Source: an uncultured Alphaproteobacteria bacterium
Lineage (GTDB): Bacteria; Pseudomonadota; Alphaproteobacteria; UBA2136; UBA6156
Length of the DNA: 5,524 nucleotides
NCBI GenBank assembly: GCA_937928525.1
Contig: CALFWJ010000063.1
Span: 1-5,524 of the forward strand
Direction of reading: 5' to 3'
Shown here: positions 1 through 4,983 of the stretch, piece by piece
Numbering within the stretch: the stretch's first letter is position 1
How the letters are laid out: each line of letters begins with the position of its first letter
Position numbers and translations under genes: made by a program
The notes under the pieces: generated by a model
What the model was told of the DNA's origin: nothing
Databases searched by the model: none
Seen by the model: only the letters and a program-made list of their open reading frames with translations

Positions 1-151
1 TATAACCGCACACGCCTAAGGGCAGGCTGGCAATAAAGCTATAATAACCCAACTTGCTTGCTTTGGTTGCAACGTTTATAGCAATTGCCCAAACGATTAA
101 TGTAAAAACAATTTCGAAGATTTGAGGGCTGATATTGCCTATTCTTAACCA
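1..151 (-). CDS. Partial hydrophobic reading frame, possible frameshifted continuation of the upstream small membrane protein
   Basis: This minus-strand frame is open from the in-frame stop at 205-203 to the window edge. It lies -1 relative to the 95-residue gene that stops at 147-145. Its translation includes LYWLRIGNISPQIFEIV and then FTLIVWAIAINVATKASK, which reads like a genuine transmembrane segment with a positive flank, followed by YYSFIASLPLGVCGY at the edge. No ATG, GTG or TTG occurs in this frame where a start would be needed. Either a single longer membrane protein has been broken by a -1 shift near 145-175, or this is a second gene with a non-canonical start, or the open frame is chance. 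The 3' end lies outside the window. I do not recognise the family, and the exact boundary given here is arbitrary. Confidence 0.35.
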
Positions 152-432
152 ATAGAGGTTTGGTAAAGAGCACTGACGACTGCAATAACAATAACGCTGC
201 TTTTAAATAGCGTGCGCCAGCTTTTTTCATCGTAGGATTTTTCTGCTGTGTAATGGGCGATATAGCTAAATATAACGACATAAGCTGTGTTCGCCATAAG
301 CGCATTGTGTGGTGGTGTGGTTAACGAACTGAGTAAGCCCATAGTTGCGGCATAAAGCGCTGCGATAATGAATAGCCAAACAATAAGCATAACAACGCCG
401 TGCACGTTGGGGGTGGGTTTGGTGAAGGTCAT
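145..432 (-). CDS. Small hydrophobic membrane protein, family unknown (95 aa)
   Basis: The product has an N-terminal hydrophobic helix at about residues 11-35 (start HGVVMLIVWLFIIAAL), a second at about 44-60 (MANTAYVVIFSYIAHY), a charged loop rich in K, D and E around 62-76, and a third hydrophobic stretch near 79-90. It is therefore probably an inner-membrane protein with two or three helices. The ATG at 432 is preceded by AAGGA with a six-base gap, and a good promoter lies further upstream, so the start is well supported. It is transcribed divergently from xseA. The last helix ends abruptly at the stop, while another minus frame downstream continues with hydrophobic sequence. The gene may therefore be the 5' part of a longer, frameshifted membrane protein. 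I recognise no family and assign no function. Confidence 0.6.
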   Translation of the reverse strand: MTFTKPTPNVHGVVMLIVWLFIIAALYAATMGLLSSLTTPPHNALMANTAYVVIFSYIAHYTAEKSYDEKSWRTLFKSSVIVIAVVSALYQTSIG

Positions 433-469
433 AAATTTTCCTTAAAAAACGGGATGAGTAATTAAAGGA

Positions 470-498
470 AATGTAGCTAAGCTCAGAATTTTTGTCAA
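470..498 (-). promoter_or_regulatory. Sigma70-type promoter of the 95-aa membrane protein gene
   Basis: On the minus strand there is a perfect TTGACA -35 box (498-493), a 17-base spacer and TACATT as -10 (475-470). Predicted transcription starts near 463, giving a leader of about 30 bases that contains AAGGA before the ATG at 432. The -35 box overlaps the -35 box of the opposing xseA promoter by five bases. Confidence 0.65.
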
Positions 499-521
499 CT
501 CTGTGCAAAACAGGCTATAGT
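492..521 (+). promoter_or_regulatory. Sigma70-type promoter of xseA, positioned for a leaderless transcript
   Basis: TTGTCA (492-497) and TATAGT (516-521) are separated by 18 bases. With the usual six bases between the -10 hexamer and +1, transcription begins at 528, the A of the xseA ATG. There is no Shine-Dalgarno sequence in the bases before that ATG, which agrees with leaderless initiation. Confidence 0.6.
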
Positions 522-527
522 GTGCGC

Positions 528-1772
528 ATGGATTTATTTGACTATATTGATGATGATTTTGCGGATGAGAATATGGTGCAGCATGAGGCGCCTGCTGAGC
601 CGCCGTTGTTGACGGTATCGCAACTGTCTCACACCTTAAAAAGCACCGTTGAGGCCTTGTTTGCTGAGGTGCGGGTGGAGGGCGAGATTAGTCGTGTATC
701 GCGGCCCGCATCGGGGCATTTGTACTTTGATTTGAAGGATAAAAATTCTGTGATTAATGCCATTGTTTGGAAGGGGGCGGCGGCGCGCTTGACCCACTTA
801 CCGCAAGAGGGGCAGCAGGTGGTAGCGCATGGGCGATTGACCACTTATGCGCAGCGCAGCACTTACCAGATTATTATTGATAAGCTTGAGCCTGCTGGTG
901 AAGGCGCGTTGTTAGCGCAACTTGAAGCGTTGAAGAAAAAGCTGGCGGCGGAGGGGTTATTTGATGCTGAGCGTAAGCGTCCCCTGCCCTATTTACCACG
1001 TAAAATTGGAATTATTACCAGCCCTTCTGGTGCAGTGATTGAGGATATGTTGCATCGGTTTTCTGACCGCTGCCCGCGGCACATTATGCTGTGCGGCGTG
1101 GCGGTGCAGGGCGCGGCAGCAGCGCGGGAAATTGTGGCCGGCATTGAAACTTTTAATGCGCTGCCAGAAGCTGAACGACCTGACGTACTGATTATTGCCC
1201 GCGGTGGGGGTAGCCTAGAAGACCTGATGGCGTTTAACGATGAAGCGGTGGTACGCGCCGTGGCGGCGAGTGAGGTTATCACTATTTCGGGTGTGGGGCA
1301 TGAACCTGACACGACTTTGTGCGATTACGCCGCCGATGTGCGGGCGCCAACACCAAGTGCAGCAGCAGAGCTGGCTGTGCCTGTGCGCGATGATTTATTG
1401 CGCGCGCTTGAAGCTTATACCGAGCGGTTACCTGCGGCTTTGCGTGGGCGCGTGGTGCGCATGAAAGAGCGCTTAACTTTAATGGCACGCACGTTGGAAG
1501 ATCCGCGCCGTGAAGTCACCCAGCGGCGGATGATTTTGGAAGATAAAGCCGAGCGGTTATTGCGCGTTGTGCCGCAACTTATTGGGCAAAAACGGGAGCT
1601 TATTTCTGCACGGGCAGATGTGTTGGCGCAATTATCGCCTTCGGCGCCGCTGGCGCGCGGGTATTTATATGCTACCAATAGTGTGGGAGATATTCTGCGG
1701 AGTGCCAAAACAAAAGATACAACGGCCACACTCCATTTTGCTGATGGCAAACGGGCTGCCGAACTTAAATAA
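528..1772 (+). CDS. xseA: Exodeoxyribonuclease VII large subunit
   Basis: XseA is the catalytic subunit of exonuclease VII. With several copies of the small subunit XseB it degrades single-stranded DNA from both ends into oligonucleotides, in mismatch repair and DNA damage processing in the cytoplasm. Visible parts, numbered from the ATG at 528: an acidic N-terminus; an OB-fold DNA-binding domain at about 28-122 with [20 protein letters not shown] (52-71); a catalytic domain from about 150, with RGGGSLEDL (225-233), FNDE (236-239), [16 protein letters not shown] (255-270) and [10 protein letters not shown] (272-281); a helical coiled-coil region at about 288-370; and the short C-terminal beta segment after LARGY (375-379). 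At 414 residues it is somewhat shorter than E. coli XseA (456), mainly in the coiled coil. An upstream TTG at 492 in the same frame is unlikely as the start because it lies inside the promoter. No terminator follows, so read-through into the next gene is possible. xseB is not in the window. Confidence 0.96.
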   Translation: MDLFDYIDDDFADENMVQHEAPAEPPLLTVSQLSHTLKSTVEALFAEVRVEGEISRVSRPASGHLYFDLKDKNSVINAIVWKGAAARLTHLPQEGQQVVAHGRLTTYAQRSTYQIIIDKLEPAGEGALLAQLEALKKKLAAEGLFDAERKRPLPYLPRKIGIITSPSGAVIEDMLHRFSDRCPRHIMLCGVAVQGAAAAREIVAGIETFNALPEAERPDVLIIARGGGSLEDLMAFNDEAVVRAVAASEVITISGVGHEPDTTLCDYAADVRAPTPSAAAELAVPVRDDLLRALEAYTERLPAALRGRVVRMKERLTLMARTLEDPRREVTQRRMILEDKAERLLRVVPQLIGQKRELISARADVLAQLSPSAPLARGYLYATNSVGDILRSAKTKDTTATLHFADGKRAAELK

Positions 1773-1780
1773 GGCTTGAC

Positions 1781-1808
1781 TTGAATACATACTTTCTTTA
1801 CTTCTAAG
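1781..1808 (+). promoter_or_regulatory. Weak candidate promoter upstream of the RNase III-like gene
   Basis: TTGAAT (1781-1786) and TCTAAG (1803-1808) are 16 bases apart, each matching four of six consensus positions. TTGACT at 1776 is a better -35 but has no good -10 at the right distance. The gene may instead be co-transcribed with xseA. Confidence 0.25.
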
Positions 1809-1837
1809 GCATATCCATATTCCGTTTTTTCATAGAG

Positions 1838-1842
1838 AGGAG
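1838..1842 (+). promoter_or_regulatory. Strong ribosome binding site of the RNase III-like gene
   Basis: AGGAG within AGAGGAGA lies six bases before the ATG at 1849. It is the strongest Shine-Dalgarno sequence in the window and contrasts with xseA, which has none. It fixes the start of the gene. Confidence 0.8.
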
Positions 1843-1848
1843 ATTTCT

Positions 1849-2565
1849 ATGCTTACTATTCCGCAGCTCCTTAAGAAGCACGTGAATAAAATTCATAATA
1901 TTGAAAAAGTTTTTGACTATTCTTTTAAAGATAAAACTTTAATTTTACGCGCGATTACGTCTGCCAACATGAATTATGTTGATGAGTACGGCAAAAGGTT
2001 TGATTACGAAGCGCTTGAATTTTTAGGCGATCGTTTGGTTAACTTGTTAGCCATTCAATACAAATTTAAACTGAATGACTCACCCACATGGCTACACAAT
2101 AGAGTTGGATTTGGCGTTGCAAATCAACATTTAACCAACGTATCAAACACACTTGGTTTAAAAAAATGTATTATTTTTCCTGACGACCTTGAGATGGTTC
2201 CAAAGGTTCAAGCTGATGTCATGGAAGCTATTTTTGGTGCCATTTATGAAGATTGTGGTCACCATATGCCTATACTTGAAGCAGCTTGGGCACGCATGCA
2301 TTTGCTAGGTCATTTAACTAAACGGGCGAATGGTATGTCGCTTAATCAGTTATTACAATCTTTTAAACTCAGGCAGCCAAAAATTAGGATAAAAAAAATG
2401 TCGCTTAATTTTTCGGGTGTTCTTGAACTTACTCAACTTAACTTAACTCTTAAATTTGCAAACCCTTCGCGTAAAGAAGTTACAACTGAACTTAAACAAA
2501 ATCTGCAAAGAGAATTACAGGTACTCTGGTTGCTGAATCAACTAGAGAAAAAACAGGCTACCTAG
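1849..2565 (+). CDS. Divergent RNase III-family endoribonuclease with a degenerate dsRNA-binding domain
   Basis: RNase III enzymes cleave double-stranded RNA using Mg2+ bound by conserved acidic residues. This 238-residue protein keeps the signature as YEALEFLGDRLVN (53-65), with E57 and D61 at the catalytic positions. The second half of the site is ADVMEAIFGAIYEDCG (122-137), with D123 and E126. The linking segment (about 76-103) is recognisable but altered; where E. coli has its acidic E65 region, this protein reads NDSP. Residues about 164-232 fit a dsRNA-binding domain in layout (LNQLLQSF, then beta-like strands, then SRKEVTTEL at 207-215), but the usual KKxAE-xxAA pattern is largely lost. 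The gene is clearly more AT-rich than xseA and the M23 gene. It may be a second, specialised or horizontally acquired RNase III rather than the housekeeping rnc, which normally sits with lepB and era. A mini-III or inactive paralogue is less likely because the catalytic acids remain. Confidence 0.82.
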   Translation: MLTIPQLLKKHVNKIHNIEKVFDYSFKDKTLILRAITSANMNYVDEYGKRFDYEALEFLGDRLVNLLAIQYKFKLNDSPTWLHNRVGFGVANQHLTNVSNTLGLKKCIIFPDDLEMVPKVQADVMEAIFGAIYEDCGHHMPILEAAWARMHLLGHLTKRANGMSLNQLLQSFKLRQPKIRIKKMSLNFSGVLELTQLNLTLKFANPSRKEVTTELKQNLQRELQVLWLLNQLEKKQAT

Positions 2566-2582
2566 CGGTGGCCTGTTTTTTT
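2548..2582 (+). terminator. Intrinsic terminator of the RNase III-like gene
   Basis: The stem AACAGGCTACC (2552-2562) pairs with GGTGGCCTGTT (2567-2577) with one G-U pair. The four-base loop is TAGC, and T7 follows at 2576-2582. A run of A at 2548-2553 extends the stem and would help in the other orientation. The gene's TAG stop codon (2563-2565) is in the loop, so the 5' arm is coding. Confidence 0.88.
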
Positions 2583-2608
2583 ATGTTGTTTTCGTTTAGG
2601 ATGCTGTT

Positions 2609-3400
2609 ATGCGTTTATTTATTTTTTGTTTTTGTTTGTTTGTGAATCAGCTTCAGGCGCTTGAGTTTTCTGGCGCGTTAACGCAAGGTGGTCATGCTTT
2701 TGCGCGGGTTGAAGCTGGGAGCAAGGTTATGTTTGCGGGCAAAGAGGTGCTTGTGGGCAAAAATGGTTGGTTTGGCATTGGCTTTAACCGCAACCATGGG
2801 CCTGAGGCTGAAGTTGCAGTGACAGATGCGGCGGGTGTGAAGACGGTGCATAGCTTGCTTATTACGCCACGTAAATTTAAAGTACAAAATGTGAATGGTG
2901 TGCCGCAAAAAACAGTCACGCCGAATAAAACGCAAAATACACGGGCGGCCGATGATAGCCGTGGAATTAAGGCGGCGCGGAGTGGAATTTCTGGTTTTGA
3001 ACATTTTTTAACGGCGTTTAAACAGCCTGTACAAGGTCGAATTTCTGGTGTTTATGGCAGTCGCAGAACCTACAATGGCGCAGAGCGTAGTTGGCACAAA
3101 GGGTTAGATATTGCCGCACCAACGGGTACGCCTATTGCGGCACCAGCAGCGGGGCGCGTGGTGTTTGCCGCAGATACTTTCTATAATGGAAACTTGATTA
3201 TTTTAGACCATGGCCAGCAGTTTTTTACGATTTATGCGCACCTAGATACGATGGCCACTGCGGTGGGCGATGACCTTAAACAAGGTCAAACTATGGGTAC
3301 AGTTGGCACAACGGGGCGGAGTACTGGGCCACATTTACATTGGGGGCTATATTGGGGTCAGATGGCTTTAGACCCTGCACTTTTGTTGACTGATTTTTAA
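2609..3400 (+). CDS. Secreted M23-family (LytM-type) zinc metallopeptidase
   Basis: M23 peptidases cut peptide cross-links of peptidoglycan or, when inactive, regulate amidases; they act in the periplasm. The 263-residue product begins with a signal peptide (MRLFIFCFCLFVNQLQA, cleavage probably after residue 17). An N-terminal beta-rich domain follows (about 18-92). A low-complexity polar linker (about 98-125) leads to the catalytic domain (about 139-260). The zinc and catalytic residues are all present: H163 and D167 in HKGLDIAAPTGTPI, H211 in YAHLD, and H242/H244 in GPHLHWG. It is therefore probably an active hydrolase, in contrast to degenerate LytM activators such as EnvC. AGGA lies seven bases before the ATG at 2609. 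It starts only 26 bases after a strong terminator and no clear promoter fits in that gap, so its expression may depend on read-through or on a promoter inside the upstream gene. Its closeness to conjugation-type genes allows, but does not prove, a role in opening the wall for a secretion apparatus. Confidence 0.93.
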   Translation: MRLFIFCFCLFVNQLQALEFSGALTQGGHAFARVEAGSKVMFAGKEVLVGKNGWFGIGFNRNHGPEAEVAVTDAAGVKTVHSLLITPRKFKVQNVNGVPQKTVTPNKTQNTRAADDSRGIKAARSGISGFEHFLTAFKQPVQGRISGVYGSRRTYNGAERSWHKGLDIAAPTGTPIAAPAAGRVVFAADTFYNGNLIILDHGQQFFTIYAHLDTMATAVGDDLKQGQTMGTVGTTGRSTGPHLHWGLYWGQMALDPALLLTDF

Positions 3401-3411
3401 ATTCTGACGTG

Positions 3412-3443
3412 AAAAAGCAGCCCTTGGGTAAGAGCTGCTTTTT
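3412..3443. terminator. Bidirectional terminator between the convergent M23 and 59-aa genes
   Basis: AAAAAGCAGC (3412-3421) pairs with GCTGCTTTTT (3434-3443). The arms carry an A tract on one side and a T tract on the other, so the hairpin plus U run forms on both strands. It lies 11 bases past each of the two convergent stop codons (3400 and 3455), as expected for a shared terminator. Confidence 0.85.
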
Positions 3444-3454
3444 GTTTGCTATTA

Positions 3455-3634
3455 TTAATCTGGCCACAACGCCTTGGCTGCGGCAATTAGAATAATCGCC
3501 ATTAAAGCAACGATAAAAAAGTATTCTAGCGCTGAGTTATCAGTTTTTTTGCGGCGGCTTATGTAAAAGCCTAATGCGATTGCTGCAATAACAATAATAA
3601 ACGCATCGCTATATTGGCTGATAAAAGAAGACAT
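3455..3634 (-). CDS. Small two-helix membrane protein (59 aa), family unknown
   Basis: Reading the minus strand from the ATG at 3634 to the TAA at 3457-3455 gives 59 residues. The N-terminus MSSFISQYSD leads to a hydrophobic helix (about 11-26), then a positive turn ISRRKKTD (25-32), then a second helix (about 36-53, FFIVALMAIILIAAA) and the tail KALWPD. The topology by the positive-inside rule is a hairpin with both ends in the periplasm. A perfect AGGAG (3646-3642) sits seven bases before the ATG, a terminator lies just beyond the stop, and a plausible promoter lies upstream, so this is very probably a real gene despite its size. It is convergent with the M23 gene and divergent from the 143-residue membrane protein. 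I recognise no family. It could be a small regulatory subunit or a toxin-like membrane peptide, but nothing in the sequence decides this. Confidence 0.75.
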   Translation of the reverse strand: MSSFISQYSDAFIIVIAAIALGFYISRRKKTDNSALEYFFIVALMAIILIAAAKALWPD

Positions 3635-3641
3635 GATGTTT

Positions 3642-3681
3642 CTCCTGCTAGAGGGACGTCTAGCACGTTGGGCGGATGCCC
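3642..3681 (-). promoter_or_regulatory. Two-hairpin leader ending at the ribosome binding site of the 59-aa gene
   Basis: On the minus strand the leader can form GGGC-ATCC-GCCC (3681-3670), then TGCTAGA and TCTAGCA arms (3665-3659 and 3652-3646) around a six-base loop, a perfect seven-base stem. The last base of that stem is also the first base of the AGGAG ribosome binding site (3646-3642). The second hairpin therefore abuts the site where the ribosome loads. Confidence 0.5.
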
Positions 3682-3697
3682 GTTTTGGTTAATACTT

Positions 3698-3728
3698 TAT
3701 ATATGGGGCGCAACGTGTGATATTTCAA
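3698..3728 (-). promoter_or_regulatory. Candidate promoter of the 59-aa gene
   Basis: On the minus strand TTGAAA (3728-3723) is followed at 19 bases by TATATA (3703-3698), or at 17 bases by CATATA (3705-3700). Either places transcription start near 3691-3693, giving a leader of roughly 57-59 bases that holds the two hairpins. Confidence 0.4.
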
Positions 3729-3734
3729 GACTGG

Positions 3735-3765
3735 TATATTAAGCTTTTTTGCACTAAACTATAGA
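3735..3765 (+). promoter_or_regulatory. Candidate -10 elements upstream of the 143-aa membrane protein
   Basis: Two possible -10 boxes are seen: TATATT (3735-3740) and TATAGA (3760-3765), the latter only one base before the ATG at 3767. Neither has a convincing -35. The nearer one would start transcription inside the gene and so fits poorly with this start codon. The farther one gives a leader of about 20 bases with no Shine-Dalgarno sequence. Confidence 0.25.
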
Positions 3766-3766
3766 C

Positions 3767-4198
3767 ATGTCACCCCTTAAACCCCTGCTATTTTTATTCA
3801 ACGCTTTATTGGTGAGTAGTGTATTTGCGCTAGGTGCCGATAAATACGTAAACGATGGTGCTGGGTTTGGCTATATTCTACCTGAGTATTTTTATTACTT
3901 TGTTATTTTTGGCGTCGCAGGGATGTCGGCCCTATGGACGCTAGTACACATGCTTGGCGGCTGCCTATTTGGGTTAGCTGCGGGCGGCGTGTGGGATGGC
4001 ATTAAGCTTGGTTTTACGCTAGGTGCTGGCCTTGGTATTAGCCGTTTATGGCCGTATAGCATGGCGTGGGCAGCTGGTATTTTTGCTGGTAATGGGCCGT
4101 TACTGCATATTATTGGATTTGTGCTGCTAACGGGTATTTTATATGGTTTAAACCAGTTTGTAATGTACTTCTGGAACAATATTCACTCGAACAACTAA
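3767..4198 (+). CDS. Signal-peptide-bearing multi-helix membrane protein, family unknown (143 aa)
   Basis: The 143-residue product starts with a signal-like segment (MSPLKPLLFLFNALLVSSVFA, about 1-21). A short polar stretch (DKYVNDGAG, 25-33) follows. Three to four hydrophobic segments come next: about 42-62, a glycine-rich stretch about 63-91 (LGGCLFGLAAGGVWDG, LGAGLGI), about 97-109, and about 112-135. The tail is polar with several Asn. Repeated GxxxG-like spacing suggests tight helix packing or oligomerisation. An in-frame TAA at 3755-3757 rules out an earlier start. No Shine-Dalgarno sequence precedes the ATG. It converges on the TraL-like gene with overlapping stop codons, so it may be functionally tied to that cluster or may simply bound it. 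I do not recognise a family. It could be an accessory conjugation membrane protein, but that is inference from position only. Confidence 0.72.
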   Translation: MSPLKPLLFLFNALLVSSVFALGADKYVNDGAGFGYILPEYFYYFVIFGVAGMSALWTLVHMLGGCLFGLAAGGVWDGIKLGFTLGAGLGISRLWPYSMAWAAGIFAGNGPLLHIIGFVLLTGILYGLNQFVMYFWNNIHSNN

Positions 4199-4461
4199 AC
4201 TTCAAACTTCTTCACTTTTTTGGGTGATGGCATCATTTTACCAATTTGAATATGGCGATAGATAAAGCGGAACGCCATGCCTTCTGGTTTATCTAGCGTG
4301 AACTTATAAATCATGTACACGGCCACACACGCCATGCCAAATGCCATGAGAGGCTCGTGGAAGAGGAACATAAGCGTGTAGTAAGTGCCTAAAAATGTAA
4401 ATGCGTACTCGGCGTTACGGTTGGGTTTATCTATGTTGCGGGGGACTGGACGGGTGGCCAT
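4195..4461 (-). CDS. TraL-like type IV secretion/conjugation membrane protein
   Basis: TraL is a small inner-membrane component of F-type type IV secretion systems, needed for pilus assembly and encoded right after the pilin gene. This 88-residue protein has the typical layout. A short N-terminus carries PRNIDKP (7-13), matching the family's P-R-x-(I/L)-D-x-P start. Two closely spaced hydrophobic segments follow (about 20-34 and 38-53), then a basic C-terminus with FRFIYRHIQIG and a lysine-rich tail (81-85). It lies 15 bases downstream of the second pilin-like gene, and that pilin-TraL order supports the call. The ribosome binding site is weak (AAGAAA). Its TAG overlaps the TAA of the opposing gene, and traE, traK and traB do not follow. 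VirB3 is the alternative, but the N-terminal motif fits TraL better. Confidence 0.62.
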   Translation of the reverse strand: MATRPVPRNIDKPNRNAEYAFTFLGTYYTLMFLFHEPLMAFGMACVAVYMIYKFTLDKPEGMAFRFIYRHIQIGKMMPSPKKVKKFEV

Positions 4462-4476
4462 GGGTTTATTTTCTTT

Positions 4477-4905
4477 TTATTGCCAAGGTTGGGTTTGATC
4501 GGTGCCTGCAGCGCTATGCACAAACGGGCGCACACCTGAGTAAAAACTTTTATACATCCCCGGGAATGAGCTAAGGGCAACCGCTAACACAATCATGATA
4601 ATGCCAAAGCCATTGCCGTGAATAATAAATTGGAAGAAGCCAATAATGGCAATAACTAAACTGATAGCAACGACGTATTTGCTGGAGAGGAGTGTTTCTA
4701 GGAACGTGAGTTCAGCGCTGAATTGCGTACCCGAACCACCGCCAACGCCGTTTGTGGGGCGGAAGCCTGTGGCGCTGGTGCCGCCATCTTCTTGGTCTTG
4801 TACTGCATTTGCTGGATTAAGTGGCACAACAGCGCCTTGAGCGTTAACTGTTGCTGTGTTCATAACAAAAAAGACAAGTGCAATGTATGTGAATATTTTT
4901 TTCAT
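4477..4905 (-). CDS. TraA/VirB2/TrbC-type pilin-like protein, second paralogue
   Basis: Proteins of this type are the subunits of conjugative or type IV secretion pili. They are made with a signal peptide and stored in the inner membrane as a two-helix hairpin. This 142-residue product has a signal peptide (about 1-22, cleavage after VNA). A glycine- and polar-rich region follows (about 23-62, including GVGGGSGTQ) that is absent from the first paralogue. Two hydrophobic helices (about 77-95 and 100-113) are separated by the short loop HGNG. The region from Y77 on aligns without gaps to residues 51 onward of the neighbouring pilin-like protein, including FPG (114-116), FY (121-122), G124, R126 and F128. 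The ATG at 4905 is preceded by an in-frame stop, and the Shine-Dalgarno match is poor (AGG about 12 bases away). A hairpin upstream probably reduces its expression relative to the first paralogue. It may be a minor pilin. Confidence 0.72.
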   Translation of the reverse strand: MKKIFTYIALVFFVMNTATVNAQGAVVPLNPANAVQDQEDGGTSATGFRPTNGVGGGSGTQFSAELTFLETLLSSKYVVAISLVIAIIGFFQFIIHGNGFGIIMIVLAVALSSFPGMYKSFYSGVRPFVHSAAGTDQTQPWQ

Positions 4906-4936
4906 GACTTAAGTTTACCTGAGTTTGGTTTAAGAG

Positions 4937-4958
4937 AAAACCGCCCGAAGGCGGTTTT
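4937..4958 (-). terminator. UUCG-capped hairpin between the two pilin-like genes
   Basis: AAAACCGCC (4937-4945) pairs perfectly with GGCGGTTTT (4950-4958). On the minus strand the loop reads TTCG closed by C-G, the very stable UUCG tetraloop, followed by four Ts and then C. On the plus strand five Ts follow (4955-4959). It lies 25 bases after the first pilin-like stop codon and 31 before the second gene's ATG. The short U run suggests a partial terminator or processing barrier. Confidence 0.7.
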
Positions 4959-4983
4959 TAAAGTATCTGTGACTTTTTAGGTC

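Noticed and set aside
39..305. Minus-strand 88-residue reading frame overlapping the small membrane protein
   Set aside because: It lies in another frame of the better supported 95-aa gene, has no ribosome binding site, and its product is a mixture of basic and Cys/Tyr/Asn-rich stretches without domain character.
492..527. TTG at 492 as an earlier start of xseA, adding 12 residues
   Set aside because: It coincides with the -35 element of the xseA promoter, has no ribosome binding site, and the natural acidic N-terminus begins at the ATG at 528.
989..1750. Several long minus-strand reading frames opposite xseA
   Set aside because: They are antisense shadows of the GC-rich conserved xseA gene, with Arg/Ser/Ala-rich low-complexity products and no start signals.
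4889..4916. A second leaderless promoter (TAAACT six bases before the ATG) for the second pilin-like gene
   Set aside because: The -10 spacing matches that of xseA, but the -10 fits only four of six positions and no acceptable -35 is present; chance is likely.
4646..4980. Plus-strand reading frames of 64 and 85 residues opposite the second pilin-like gene
   Set aside because: They mirror the pilin coding sequence, lack ribosome binding sites, and one runs through the inter-pilin hairpin.
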